Shown: positions 19,087-28,751 of the stretch, piece after piece
Layout of the letters: each line of letters starts with the position of its first letter
Position numbering within the stretch: position 1 is the first letter of the stretch
DNA from: Bacillus marasmi
GTDB taxonomy: Bacteria; Bacillota; Bacilli; Bacillales; Cytobacillaceae
Assembly (NCBI RefSeq): GCF_902168435.1
Contig: NZ_LR656165.1
Coordinates: 1-64,000, forward strand
Length of the DNA: 64,000 nt
Direction of reading: 5' to 3'
Program-made: the position numbers and the translations under genes
The notes under the pieces: model-generated
Database searches by the model: none
The model's input: only the letters and a program-made list of their open reading frames with translations
What the model was told of the DNA's origin: nothing

Positions 19087-19249
19087 TAAAGTTCCTCTTT
19101 TCCTAAACTAAAATCATATGAATAAGATTTCTGAATTATTAATAATTTATCATGTTTTAATGTTAACATTGTTGCTAAACCTTCTCAATAAACGCTTTTT
19201 GTCGGATTGTGAATTTTTTATTCCAAATATGATGTTTTCAAACAAAAAA

Positions 19250-19476
19250 AGCGTAAGCGCCTTGATCAGGGGCGACAGGCAAGGTCCGCCCTGCAGGAAA
19301 TCCTGATTTCCGGAAGGGATTGTTAGAAAAGTGAAAGTGGCTCGTTCAGGAGCGATGGACATAAGACGAATCACGCAAGAGATGATAATCTCTGGAGGGA
19401 TTTGGCTTATGTACTCAGCTCCTAGCCACTTTCACTAGACAAGCTTGTGACCCCGAGCCCCTAGGCCGCTTGCGCT
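19250..19476. repeat. 227-bp nested palindromic intergenic repeat
   Basis: The outer arms (AGCGTAAGCGCCTTGATCAG... at 19250 and ...GAGCCCCTAGGCCGCTTGCG ending 19476) are imperfect inverted copies. Inside is a second long palindrome: GTGAAAGTGGCT (19331-19342) with AGCCACTTTCAC (19424-19435), AGGAGC with GCTCCT, ACATAAG with CTTATGT, and a tip AGAGAT-GATA-ATCTCT at 19378-19393. Transcribed, it would make a long bulged hairpin. No transposase frame. Similar GC-rich palindromes occur dispersed in many Bacillus genomes (general knowledge; copy number not checked). Confidence 0.8.
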
Positions 19477-19539
19477 AGACGTGTATAACGTTGTGAAACT
19501 TATCCACAGCGTTAAAATTTATAATTTCTTAAACGACAA

Positions 19540-19572
19540 AAAAGACCAACTTCACAAAGTCGGCCTTGTTGT
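19540..19572 (-). terminator. Terminator of the pst-phoU operon
   Basis: AAGGCCGACTT and AAGTTGGTCTT pair with two mismatches around TGTG, then TTTTTTG on the minus strand, directly after phoU. Confidence 0.8.
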
Positions 19573-20232
19573 TTATTTATTTAAATCGTATCGTCTGCCT
19601 TTTACGAGGTAAAAGACATGCTCACCGATATTAGTCACATGATCTGCAGCACGTTCTAGAAAACGGCAAACAAACGACAGATTGTTCACCTGAGACATAT
19701 GCTCAGGGTGCTTTTGATTAATTTCCAATAAATCACGGATTGCTTGCCCGTATAATTCGTCTACCTCGTCATCCATTTCAGCAACCTGCTTTGCTTTATT
19801 AATATCTTCCTCATTAAATGCCTCAAGTGCTAGCATCAACATGTTTGCAGTAATTTCATGCATTTGCTTAATGTGCTCAATCGGCTTGATGAGCGGCTCA
19901 TTGCCAATACGAATCGCAGATTTAGCAATATTGGTCGCAAAATCAGCTATCCTTTCAATATCATTAGCAATTTTAATAGCCACGATAATCCGCCTCAAAT
20001 CAATAGCGACTGGCTGCTGCTTAGCAATGAGGAGAATCGCAAAATCGTTAATATCCTCCTCCATTAAGTCAGCATCCGTATCATCCTCCATAATTTTCAA
20101 CGCTAGTTCTACGTTTGCTGTTTCTAATGCCTCTAACGACTTTCCAAGGGCATCAATTGAGAATTTTCCAATTACAAGCAATTTATTTTGCAATTCCTTT
20201 AAATCCTCATTAAATCTTTCCCGAACCACCAT
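19573..20232 (-). CDS. phoU: Phosphate signalling protein PhoU
   Basis: A 219-residue all-helical protein with two PhoU repeats, each with a metal-binding E/D-x3-D signature (DDTDADLMEEDIND and DDEVDELY). It damps phosphate uptake and signalling together with the PstSCAB transporter. Ends the operon; 45 bases from pstB. Start ATG with SD GGGGGAC. B. subtilis lacks phoU in its pst operon, while many other Bacillaceae carry it. Confidence 0.94.
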   Translation of the reverse strand: MVVRERFNEDLKELQNKLLVIGKFSIDALGKSLEALETANVELALKIMEDDTDADLMEEDINDFAILLIAKQQPVAIDLRRIIVAIKIANDIERIADFATNIAKSAIRIGNEPLIKPIEHIKQMHEITANMLMLALEAFNEEDINKAKQVAEMDDEVDELYGQAIRDLLEINQKHPEHMSQVNNLSFVCRFLERAADHVTNIGEHVFYLVKGRRYDLNK

Positions 20233-20277
20233 ATAAAGTCCCCCTTATTCTGCTCGTATATCACAATGTGAAGTTCA

Positions 20278-21093
20278 TTATCCAAATCGTCCCGTGATGT
20301 AGTCTTCTGTTCGTTTGTCAGAAGGGGTTGAGAAGATTTTGTCCGTATCCGCGTATTCAATTACCTCCCCGCTTAAGAAGAAAGCCGTTTTATCAGAAAT
20401 ACGCGCTGCCTGCTGCATATTATGAGTAACGATAATAATACTATAATTCTTTTTCAATTCTTGAACGAGCTCTTCAACCTTTAATGTTGAAATCGGATCA
20501 AGCGCACTTGTCGGTTCATCCATAAGGATGACATCAGGCTCAATCGCTAAACAACGGGCCATACAAATTCTTTGCTGCTGTCCACCGGACAATCCATAGG
20601 CATTTTGATGGAGGCGATCCTTTACTTCATCCCATATCGCTGCTCCTCTAAGACTTTGCTCCACAATCTCATCTAAGATTTTTTTATTTTTAATTCCGTG
20701 GATTTTTGGTCCATAGGCAATATTTTCATAAATAGATTTTGGAAACGGATTTGGTTTTTGAAAAACCATGCCAACGCGGGTTCTTAAATCCTCCACTTTA
20801 TAATCCTTGTCAAATATATTCCGTTCTCTATATAATATTTGTCCTGAGATACGAACACCTGGAACTAACTCGACCATTCGATTCAAAGTTTTAATATAGG
20901 TGGATTTACCACAGCCAGATGGCCCTATGATTGCGGTTACTTCATTTTCATATATCGGGAGGTTGATATTTTTTAACGCATGACCTTCTCCATACCAAAG
21001 ATTAAGATCCTTTGTATTATAAACTACCCCTTTATTTGATTCCTTTTCTGCAAAATTCTTAATATTATTTTTAGCGTCTAACATAACCGTCAT
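20278..21093 (-). CDS. pstB: Phosphate ABC transporter ATP-binding protein PstB
   Basis: A 271-residue ATPase: Walker [19 protein letters not shown]-loop [11 protein letters not shown], signature LSGGQQQR and Walker [12 protein letters not shown] are all present. It powers high-affinity phosphate import with PstA/PstC. One pstB copy is seen, whereas B. subtilis has pstBA and pstBB. Confidence 0.97.
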   Translation of the reverse strand: MTVMLDAKNNIKNFAEKESNKGVVYNTKDLNLWYGEGHALKNINLPIYENEVTAIIGPSGCGKSTYIKTLNRMVELVPGVRISGQILYRERNIFDKDYKVEDLRTRVGMVFQKPNPFPKSIYENIAYGPKIHGIKNKKILDEIVEQSLRGAAIWDEVKDRLHQNAYGLSGGQQQRICMARCLAIEPDVILMDEPTSALDPISTLKVEELVQELKKNYSIIIVTHNMQQAARISDKTAFFLSGEVIEYADTDKIFSTPSDKRTEDYITGRFG

Positions 21094-21112
21094 GGTTAAT
21101 ATCCCCCTCGAT

Positions 21113-21997
21113 TTAATACCTTTTTTGAAATTTGTTACGAATAATAATCGCGACAGAATTCATCGCAAACAAAACAAGTAGTAAAATGACAATCGCTGCA
21201 GCAGCCAGATTTGCATATTCTGCAAATAACGCTGAGTCAACCGTCCAATAATATATTTGGACTGGTAGAATCGTAAACCGATCAAAAATTCCTTCCGGAG
21301 AATGAATGAGTAAGGCAGGTATACCGATAACAACCAGCGGAGCGGTTTCACCAATTGCCCTAGACAATGCAAGAATAACTCCTGTTGATATCCCAGGTAT
21401 AGACGCGGGTAATACCACATTTTTAATTGTTTGCCACTTGGTCGCTCCCATTCCATAGGAGGCCTCACGCAAGAATTGCGGAACTGCACGTATCGCTTCC
21501 TGACTAGCTACTACCACTACCGGAAGCACCAGTAGTGCCATTGTTAATCCACCGGCCAAAACAACTGAACCTAAACCTAGCCCACGAGAAAATACGGTAA
21601 GACCAAGAATACCAAATACAACCGAAGGAACACCTGCCAGATTTGAGATATTCGTTTGAATCATCGATTGAATTTTCCCCTTTTTTGCATACTCTTCTAA
21701 ATAGATTGCAGTACCGACACCTAATACCATCGTAACCGGAGCAACGACCAGCATTAACCATAATGTTCCTAGGATTGCCCCCATAATGCCAGCATTTTCA
21801 GGAATGGTTGATAAACGATTAGTAATAAAATCAATATCTATCCATCCGATACTATCAGCAATTACTCTGTAAATAAGTACAACTAATACAACAAGACCAA
21901 ACAAGGTGGCTAATAAAAATAACGATTTCGCTATGTTATTAGTGAATAACCTCGTGCCCATTCTTTGTTGAACTGCGTTCATGTTCATGTATTTCAT
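21113..21997 (-). CDS. pstA: Phosphate ABC transporter permease PstA
   Basis: A 294-residue permease with six membrane segments and the EAA loop [27 protein letters not shown] that contacts PstB. Two bases separate its start from the pstC stop, so translation is coupled. N-terminal tail about 22 residues, then [19 protein letters not shown]. Confidence 0.96.
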   Translation of the reverse strand: MKYMNMNAVQQRMGTRLFTNNIAKSLFLLATLFGLVVLVVLIYRVIADSIGWIDIDFITNRLSTIPENAGIMGAILGTLWLMLVVAPVTMVLGVGTAIYLEEYAKKGKIQSMIQTNISNLAGVPSVVFGILGLTVFSRGLGLGSVVLAGGLTMALLVLPVVVVASQEAIRAVPQFLREASYGMGATKWQTIKNVVLPASIPGISTGVILALSRAIGETAPLVVIGIPALLIHSPEGIFDRFTILPVQIYYWTVDSALFAEYANLAAAAIVILLLVLFAMNSVAIIIRNKFQKRY

Positions 21998-21999
21998 GG

Positions 22000-22956
22000 T
22001 TAATACTCCTCCCTAAACTTGCGGGATATATACTGGGCTACTAAATTCATTATTAATGTGAAAACAAATAGTGTCATCGCTACCGCATAAAGACTGTAGT
22101 ACAAAGTGGAACCAGCTGGAGCCTCTCCCCCCGTGACTTCAACAATATAAGCGGTCATCGTTTGCATCGATTGCGTAATATCAAAGGTAAAGTTTTTTGA
22201 GCTTCCACTTGCAATCGCCACAATCATCGTTTCGCCAATTGCCCGTGATATTCCAAGTACAAAAGATGCAATAATTCCAGACATGGCAGCAGGTACAACG
22301 ACCTTCCATGTAACCTCTAGCTTTGTTGCTCCGAGGGCCATCGCTCCCTCTCTCATTGAATTTGGAACTGAACTCATTGCGTCCTCTGACAAAGAGGCAA
22401 CGAGCGGAATAATCATGATTCCCATTACAATCCCCGGACTTAAAATATTGGTTGGCTCCAAGCCAGGAATAATTGACCTTAACAATGGTGTAACAAAGGT
22501 GAAAGCGAAGAAACCATAGACAATCGTAGGAATACCAGCAAGGATTTCCAACAGTGGCTTTAATGACCTCCTTAGCTTATCAGACGCATACTCACTCAAA
22601 AAGATAGCAGTCATCAAGCCTATCGGAATCGCAACAATCATTGCTATCACAGTTGAAAGGAGAGTACCAGTCAGTAGTGGAAGAATCCCAAATACTGCAT
22701 TATCCCCTAAAGGCTTAAGCTCTGTTCCTGTAAAAAAGTCTAAAAAAGGTACCTCTTTAAAAAATTCAATGGTTTCAATTAATAGAGTTAATAAAATCCC
22801 AATCGTTGTTAAAACGGATATTGTGGCAATACCAAATAAAATTTTAGGTATAAGTTTCTCAATAACACTATTGAAATTTGCTGTTTTTTTCTTTTGCTCA
22901 ATGAGCTCTTGAATATTTAGCTTTTTGAATTTGTCAGACACTATTGCTTTTGACAA
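22000..22956 (-). CDS. pstC: Phosphate ABC transporter permease PstC
   Basis: A 318-residue permease with six membrane segments and an EAA loop (REGAMALGATKLEVTWKVVVPAAMSGI). A cytoplasmic N-terminal extension of about 30 residues precedes the first segment. Second gene of pstSCAB-phoU. Confidence 0.96.
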   Translation of the reverse strand: MSKAIVSDKFKKLNIQELIEQKKKTANFNSVIEKLIPKILFGIATISVLTTIGILLTLLIETIEFFKEVPFLDFFTGTELKPLGDNAVFGILPLLTGTLLSTVIAMIVAIPIGLMTAIFLSEYASDKLRRSLKPLLEILAGIPTIVYGFFAFTFVTPLLRSIIPGLEPTNILSPGIVMGIMIIPLVASLSEDAMSSVPNSMREGAMALGATKLEVTWKVVVPAAMSGIIASFVLGISRAIGETMIVAIASGSSKNFTFDITQSMQTMTAYIVEVTGGEAPAGSTLYYSLYAVAMTLFVFTLIMNLVAQYISRKFREEY

Positions 22957-22995
22957 TGTGAAAATCCCCCTTCTTCCCTACCTAAAACCAAATTA

Positions 22996-23943
22996 TTATT
23001 GATGTTGTTTTATGATATCAATCGTATCTTGGACGTCCTGATCCGATATTGGAGCAAAACCAGTTTCCTTTGCAATCTCTTGAGCGTGCTCCATAGTATA
23101 AAGGGCATAATCCAATACCTGTGGCTTCTTCTTTGCATGATTCATATTTAAGTACGTATAGATAGCACGTGTAAACGGTGCATATGGACCATCCTCGGCA
23201 ATTGTTTCAAGTGTCGGCTTAACTGGCCCGTTACCGAAATCAATCTCTACCCCTGTTAATTTATCTTGATTATTTGCATAATACCCGTAACCAAAGAAGC
23301 CTATTGCGTTTTTATCCTTTGATACTAGGTCAACGAGCGTAGAATAATCTTGTTGCAAATTAATCCCTTTTACTAAATCCTGTTCGCCGAGAATCGTTTC
23401 AAACATGAATTCGTAAGTGCCGTGATTTTCGTTTGGCCCATAGGTTTTTATTGTGTCATTAGGAAATTCAGGACGTACATCAGACCATTTTTTAATTCCT
23501 GATTGTTTCAAGAAAATATCGATAACTTCTTTATGAGTTAACTCCGTTGCCCAATCATTTTCCTTATTAACAACAATGGTAATGCCGTCTAAGGCAATCT
23601 TTAACTCCTGGACATCTATTCCTAGTTTTTCAGCCTTTTCAATCTCTTCATCTTTGATGTGGCGGGAAGCATTATTGTAATCTGTTCCATTTTTTTGCAA
23701 AAACTTCATGAAACCAGCTGATGTTCCTGCACGACTTACCTCAACAGAGACATCCTTTTCTTTATTAACCATGTAATTTTCTGCCATTCTAGCCATAAAA
23801 GGGTATACAGTTCCAGATCCATCTATGATTACACTACCAGAAAGTCCATAGTTGTCATTTTTATCTGAGTTGCCACAGGCAGTTGCGATGATAAGTGTGG
23901 CAAGTAGCATGATAATTAAGCTTGCATGTTTCATGCCCTTCAT
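22996..23943 (-). CDS. pstS: Phosphate-binding lipoprotein PstS
   Basis: A 315-residue lipoprotein with lipobox IATAC (Cys23). The phosphate-binding motifs DGSGTVYPFM and SRAGTSAGF are clear. It captures phosphate outside the membrane and delivers it to PstCA. First gene of the operon and directly behind the Pho box, so phosphate starvation via PhoP-PhoR should induce the operon. Confidence 0.96.
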   Translation of the reverse strand: MKGMKHASLIIMLLATLIIATACGNSDKNDNYGLSGSVIIDGSGTVYPFMARMAENYMVNKEKDVSVEVSRAGTSAGFMKFLQKNGTDYNNASRHIKDEEIEKAEKLGIDVQELKIALDGITIVVNKENDWATELTHKEVIDIFLKQSGIKKWSDVRPEFPNDTIKTYGPNENHGTYEFMFETILGEQDLVKGINLQQDYSTLVDLVSKDKNAIGFFGYGYYANNQDKLTGVEIDFGNGPVKPTLETIAEDGPYAPFTRAIYTYLNMNHAKKKPQVLDYALYTMEHAQEIAKETGFAPISDQDVQDTIDIIKQHQ

Positions 23944-23988
23944 TACTGAATTCCCCCTACGTATGTACTTATTTTGCTCTCAAGTGTA

Positions 23989-24042
23989 AATATACTGTTT
24001 CACTGTTAATCTGGTTTTAACCAAGTGTAAAGCTTTTGTAAA
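23989..24042 (-). promoter_or_regulatory. PhoP-regulated pst promoter: four direct Pho-box repeats plus -10
   Basis: On the minus strand four hexamers, TTTACA, TTTACA, TTAAAA, TTAACA, lie at plus coordinates 24037-24042, 24026-24031, 24015-24020 and 24004-24009: exactly 11 bp apart, each with a 5-bp spacer. This is the PhoP consensus (TT(A/T)ACA tandem repeats). A -10 (TATATT, 23989-23994) follows after 9 bases, replacing a -35. About 46 bases separate it from the pstS start. Confidence 0.92.
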
Positions 24043-24097
24043 TTCACGCGAGTTTTGCGAAAATTTGTCAGTTATTGCTTCCTTGTATTATCCCCAA

Positions 24098-24136
24098 AAA
24101 AAAAAGAAACTGCCTTTTTCGAGACAGTTTCTTTAG
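24098..24136 (-). terminator. Terminator of pbpA
   Basis: GAAACTG/CAGTTTC arms (extended to AAGAAACTG) with a 12-base loop and a T-rich tail of ten T on the minus strand. Confidence 0.85.
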
Positions 24137-24138
24137 GA

Positions 24139-26298
24139 TTATTGTGGTTGTTCAGTATTTTGGTTTTCTTGAGTTGTATTTTGGCTCGCATCTAGATTTT
24201 GTTGTGCCGCAGCTTGTCGTGCTGCTTTTAAGTTAAAATAAGCATCCATCACCTGTTGACCAATGTCTAAATTCGTTCTTGTATCATTTGCGCTTGGTGT
24301 ATAAGCCCATGGAACAAGCACAGACATCGCTACTTCAGGACTGTTAAACGGTGCATATCCAACTAAACTTAAATTCATCACTTCTGGTGGTTCTTTACCA
24401 TAATTTTTACGATCCGGTCCATCATAGAAGGCTTGGGCTGTACCTGTTTTACCCGCCGGATCATATGGTTTTCCTGCAAAGAAGCCTCTCGCTGTACCTT
24501 GAGAGCCGTGCATGACTAAATGAAAGCCATTTTGAACACGTTTAATCCATTCTTCTTTCATATCAACGCGGTTTAAGATTGTTGGTGTGATTGCCTTAGA
24601 AATAGGTCCAATTTCCTTTTGATCTAAAACTGGTTCACGAATTTCCTTAACGATATGCGGCTGGACACGATAGCCATTATTGGCAATCGTTGACACATAT
24701 TGTGCCAACTGCATCGCTGAATACGTATCATATTGCCCAATCGATAAGTCGAGTAAGAAACCTGGACGTTTATCTTGACCTTTAAAACCAGCTGTTTCAT
24801 TTGGTAAATCAATTCCTGTTCTTACCCCAAGTCCAAACTGACTGAACGAATCACGAATAGTATTGAAAGCATTAGGATCTAACGATAGGGGACCATTTTG
24901 AACATACTTTCCTTTACCAATCGCAATCGCTGTTCTAAACATATAAACGTTAGAAGAACGCTCTAGTGCTTTCAAATCACTAACAGATCCCATGTTTGTC
25001 CAAGATTTTTTTACTGGAGTCCCTTTAATTTGTAACGGACCATCATACAATGATGTTCCTGGTGATATCGCACCCGTTTGATAACCCGTTAATACGGTCG
25101 CACCTTTGACTGCTGACCCTACGTTGTAGGATGTTGTAAAGGTTCCAAGGGCATCATCCTGCATATCTGTTTTTCCAGTTTCCGGATCTTTGACAATTCG
25201 CTTTCCTGCCATCGTTAAGATTTCCCCAGTATTTGGGTCCATTAATACAACATAGGCTCTATCAAGAAACCCAGTTCCAGCCATTCCTTTAGTTTTTCTA
25301 AGGTTATCTTCAATAATTTGTTCTACCGTGCGTTGCAGCTCCATATCAATCGATAAAACGAGATCTTTCCCTCTTTTACCTTCAGAAACCACTTCTGTGC
25401 TTAACACATTCCCTGCTTTGTCAGTTTTATTACGAACTTTAGCTTTTTGTCCGGTAAGTACATCCTCATACTGCATTTCAATATAGCTCTTGCCGACCCG
25501 ATCATTACGGTTATAATCCCGCGATAAATAATAATCAAGTTGCTCAGATGGAAGACCTTCATCAGAAGTTGTCACCTTACCGAGCACTGATATTAATGTA
25601 TTTTCAAAGGCGTATGTCCGCTTCCAATCCGTTGTTGTATCAACGCCAGGCAATGATTCTAAATTTTCACTGACTGCTGCAAATTCCTCAGCTGTCACGT
25701 TTTCATTTTTAACAATTTGCGGGGTAAGCGCATAGCCGCTATTAAACTCACGGAAAATCGCCAATACCTCTAGTTCCTCTTCAGTAAAGCTATTGATTTC
25801 TTTTTCAGTAATTCTTGCTAGCTGCAATTTATATATTTCCTTATCAGTTAACTCTTTCGCTTCAAACTTATCCCATTCTTTTTTGGTAATCTTCTTTTTG
25901 GCCAGATTCGGATGCTTCATAATCCAAAAATCTTTTTTATCGCGCTCTTGGACCTTGTTTGTATCTTTATGAATTAATTTTGCTAATTTCTCAGCTACCT
26001 CAAGCATTTCCTCTTGATCGGTTCCCTGATATTTCGTGTACGTAATCGCGTTCAATGGAATATTATCAACAATAATTTTACCGCTAGTATCAAACATTTT
26101 CCCCCGCGGTACCGGGTTGTTGATTGTGACATCCTCTGTCCGTTCTATTTCCCGCTTAAAGTCGTCCCCATAAACAATTTGAACAACGCCCAACCTTAAA
26201 ATTAATAAAGAAAACAGTACAAAAACAATAAAAAACACCACATTCAAACGAAACGGCACATGTGTTTTTTTCTTTTTCTTTTTATTCAAATCAAGCAC
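24139..26298 (-). CDS. pbpA: Class B penicillin-binding protein 2 (PbpA-type transpeptidase)
   Basis: A 719-residue high-molecular-mass class B PBP: one N-terminal membrane segment (residues about 20-42), a pedestal domain with NPVPRGKMFD, and a transpeptidase domain with the three motifs S395-A-V-K398, S448-S-N450 and K617-T-G619. It cross-links peptidoglycan outside the membrane. Linker between about 100 and 200 is unusually charged. The C-terminus ends in a Gln/Asn-rich tail. It lies upstream of pstS as in B. subtilis pbpA. Confidence 0.92.
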   Translation of the reverse strand: MLDLNKKKKKKTHVPFRLNVVFFIVFVLFSLLILRLGVVQIVYGDDFKREIERTEDVTINNPVPRGKMFDTSGKIIVDNIPLNAITYTKYQGTDQEEMLEVAEKLAKLIHKDTNKVQERDKKDFWIMKHPNLAKKKITKKEWDKFEAKELTDKEIYKLQLARITEKEINSFTEEELEVLAIFREFNSGYALTPQIVKNENVTAEEFAAVSENLESLPGVDTTTDWKRTYAFENTLISVLGKVTTSDEGLPSEQLDYYLSRDYNRNDRVGKSYIEMQYEDVLTGQKAKVRNKTDKAGNVLSTEVVSEGKRGKDLVLSIDMELQRTVEQIIEDNLRKTKGMAGTGFLDRAYVVLMDPNTGEILTMAGKRIVKDPETGKTDMQDDALGTFTTSYNVGSAVKGATVLTGYQTGAISPGTSLYDGPLQIKGTPVKKSWTNMGSVSDLKALERSSNVYMFRTAIAIGKGKYVQNGPLSLDPNAFNTIRDSFSQFGLGVRTGIDLPNETAGFKGQDKRPGFLLDLSIGQYDTYSAMQLAQYVSTIANNGYRVQPHIVKEIREPVLDQKEIGPISKAITPTILNRVDMKEEWIKRVQNGFHLVMHGSQGTARGFFAGKPYDPAGKTGTAQAFYDGPDRKNYGKEPPEVMNLSLVGYAPFNSPEVAMSVLVPWAYTPSANDTRTNLDIGQQVMDAYFNLKAARQAAAQQNLDASQNTTQENQNTEQPQ

Positions 26299-26427
26299 TT
26301 CCTTTTATATTCAACCATTGCTTTTTTAGTCATAATAAGTCTCTTACCATTGTAAAAGAAAAACTTGTTTTTTTCTATGTAAATAGCAAGAATACCAACA
26401 ATTTTTCTCTTCCAATTCACCAATAAG

Positions 26428-26459
26428 AAAAACGGGCGAAGTTAATCGTCCGTTTTTCA
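26428..26459 (-). terminator. Terminator of yqgE
   Basis: AAAAACGG/CCGTTTTT extended by CGA/TCG around AGTTAA, giving a T run on the minus strand; overlaps the end of yqgE. Confidence 0.8.
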
Positions 26460-27683
26460 TGATTTTGGTAATGGCTCAAGGTTAATTTTTCGGATAAAAA
26501 AGTAAATACAGCTATGTCCCGCTCCAATAATTAACAAAAGTATCGGAATGCTTTTCTCTTCATTAAAGAACACTACTGCCACCAGAAACAATGCAATGGA
26601 AACGAATCTTCCAAGATTCAAGAAAATTTCTCTTACAACTATGTATTCAATTCTCATTTCAGCTGCATTCCAACCACGCCCGATAACATCATAGGTCATC
26701 GACATATATGGGACTAATAATAAGGGATAAGCGATGGCAATTGTTGCCGCATAAAATAATAACTTAGGATAAGTTATTTCAAAGACAATGAGAAAGATTG
26801 AGGCGTAAAGAATAATGCCGCCAATAAGAATGGATTTCTTCCGGTGTTGTTGCTTGATTAAGCGGGATACAAAAAAATACGCTAGAAAAGATACACCTGA
26901 ATTAAGCAGCCCAAATGTTCCTAACGCTAACTCACTCCCGGTTGAAACAAACACAAAAACTGAAATGATAAACACAAAGGTTCCTTCACGAAATCCCTGA
27001 AAGAAATGGGCATTCGTTATCATCCGCCAGTTATAATTATTCTTTCTTTCAGCCAAGATTCTTTGATACCAATACTTTCCTTGTGACGGCCTCCGTTTTA
27101 AGAAAAAACTTAAAAACACAGCTAATGAAAACAAGGCTAAAGACAGACCAAATACAATCGAATAACCGGTTGTACTTTTAAGTCGGGAAATAATAAATCC
27201 TGCGGCAATCGGCCCAATCATTCCACCAATTGAGGTTAACACACCTAAAAACCCATTAAAAAAATCTCTTGTCTCTGGTTCGGTAATTTCAAAGGTTAAA
27301 ACATTATATGCCAGCCAATAAAATCCATAGCCTATACCTAACAGACTCCCTAATATCAGTAATAGTTCAGAAGCGTTTTTACCTGAAAATAAAACGGTTA
27401 AGTAAAATATCGCCAAAAAGGAAACCCCAATTCTTAGCACTATAACCCTGTCAATTTTCTTAGCCCATCTGCCTGCCAAAATGAAGGTAATTGGCTGAAG
27501 GACGACTACTGCCAAATTGTATAAACCAATATCTGAAAGTTTCCCTGACTGCTTCCATAAATAAATATTTACAAATGTGTTTGAAAGTGAAGTACTGATT
27601 GCATACAAGCCACCAATGATTAATAAAAACTTAAAATCCCTTGTCAGTTCAAGATCTCCGAAAAATCGTTTAAATTTACTCAT
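26457..27683 (-). CDS. yqgE: MFS transporter YqgE
   Basis: A 408-residue protein with about 11-12 membrane segments and an MFS loop AGRWAKKIDRVIVLRIG between segments 2 and 3. Substrate is unknown. Position between sodA and pbpA matches B. subtilis yqgE. Start ATG with SD AAAGGGGAG. Confidence 0.88.
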   Translation of the reverse strand: MSKFKRFFGDLELTRDFKFLLIIGGLYAISTSLSNTFVNIYLWKQSGKLSDIGLYNLAVVVLQPITFILAGRWAKKIDRVIVLRIGVSFLAIFYLTVLFSGKNASELLLILGSLLGIGYGFYWLAYNVLTFEITEPETRDFFNGFLGVLTSIGGMIGPIAAGFIISRLKSTTGYSIVFGLSLALFSLAVFLSFFLKRRPSQGKYWYQRILAERKNNYNWRMITNAHFFQGFREGTFVFIISVFVFVSTGSELALGTFGLLNSGVSFLAYFFVSRLIKQQHRKKSILIGGIILYASIFLIVFEITYPKLLFYAATIAIAYPLLLVPYMSMTYDVIGRGWNAAEMRIEYIVVREIFLNLGRFVSIALFLVAVVFFNEEKSIPILLLIIGAGHSCIYFFIRKINLEPLPKS

Positions 27684-27749
27684 AAAAAAACTCCCCTTTT
27701 ATCTAAAGGGTAGTTTTTACTAAATCAATAGAGATATACGAGATTTATT

Positions 27750-27783
27750 AAACAAAAACAGTACCCCACATCGTGGAGTACCG
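27750..27783 (-). terminator. Terminator of sodA
   Basis: GTACTCCACGATGTGGGGTAC folds as GTACTCCAC/GTGGGGTAC with one mismatch and loop GAT, then TGTTTTTG on the minus strand. Confidence 0.85.
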
Positions 27784-27797
27784 CCTAGTAACTAAAA

Positions 27798-28406
27798 TTA
27801 TTTTGCTGCAGTGTAGCGTTTTGATACTTCATCCCAGTTTACTACATTCCAGAATGCACCGATGTAGTCAGGACGACGGTTTTGGTAGTGTAAGTAGTAT
27901 GCATGCTCCCAAACATCAAGACCTAGGATTGGAGTTTTCCCCTCCATTAATGGAGAATCTTGGTTTGCTGTGCTAGACACTTCTAACTCTCCGTTGTTCA
28001 CAGATAGCCAAGCCCAACCAGAACCGAAACGAGTTGTAGCTGCTTTTGTGAATTCTTCTTTAAAGCTTTCAAAGCTACCAAATTTAGCGTTGATTGCATC
28101 AGCTAACTCGCCTGCTGGTGCACCACCACCGTTTGGAGATAGAAGTTGCCAGAATAATGAATGGTTAGCATGTCCACCACCATTGTTACGTACCGCAGTG
28201 CGGACTGCTTCTGGAACAGCATCAAGATTAGAAATTACTTCTTCAACTGTTTTGCTAAGAAGCTCGTCATTTCCAGCTAAAGCGTTATTTAGATTAGTCA
28301 CGTATGTGTTGTGATGTTTTGTGTGATGAATGTTCATAGTTTCTTTGTCAATGTGTGGTTCTAATGCATCGTATGCATACGGTAATTGCGGTAATTCAAA
28401 AGCCAT
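27798..28406 (-). CDS. sodA: Manganese superoxide dismutase
   Basis: A 202-residue Fe/Mn SOD that dismutates superoxide in the cytoplasm. N-terminal [17 protein letters not shown], the metal ligands in [14 protein letters not shown] and [15 protein letters not shown] are all present; the Gly/Gln pattern [11 protein letters not shown] and SGWAWL is Mn-type. Monocistronic, with a strong SD AAGGAGGA. Confidence 0.96.
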   Translation of the reverse strand: MAFELPQLPYAYDALEPHIDKETMNIHHTKHHNTYVTNLNNALAGNDELLSKTVEEVISNLDAVPEAVRTAVRNNGGGHANHSLFWQLLSPNGGGAPAGELADAINAKFGSFESFKEEFTKAATTRFGSGWAWLSVNNGELEVSSTANQDSPLMEGKTPILGLDVWEHAYYLHYQNRRPDYIGAFWNVVNWDEVSKRYTAAK

Positions 28407-28691
28407 TTAATTTATCCTCCTTATATGTAACAAATAAATTACTTTATCCATATTCTCATTGAATTCTAAAATAAGAATATTTATAAAGCATTACATTAAC
28501 AATTTACCAAAGTTGGAAACTCCAAGCAAATAATAAGCACTGCAACCTTAACTATATTTTCCGAAACTCCTCCTTTTATGCATGCTTTATGCAATGATTC
28601 GGAAATTTGTCACGAATAGCTGAGACCTTGATTTACCTATGATTTTTGTCGCTTTTGAACTTTTCTGCTTGCTATACATGGTTACACATTA
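28407..28691. other. Divergent intergenic region between sodA and the Fnr-type gene
   Basis: No gene seen. It holds the sodA leader and upstream region. No TGTGA-N6-TCACA Fnr box and no clear PerR or Fur palindrome could be recognised. Confidence 0.5.
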
Positions 28692-28720
28692 TTGACATGT
28701 TGCTTACTTTCTTTTTAAAT
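28692..28720 (+). promoter_or_regulatory. SigA-type promoter of the Fnr-type regulator
   Basis: Consensus -35 TTGACA (28692-28697), a 17-bp spacer, then -10 TTAAAT (28715-28720), 31 bases before the ATG. Confidence 0.65.
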
Positions 28721-28751
28721 CAAGGAGAAGGCATTCTTAGAGGTGAGGATA

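Noticed and set aside
19150-19374. Minus-strand open frame across the palindromic repeat
   Set aside because: It has no SD, lies mostly within the repeat's arms and resembles no protein.
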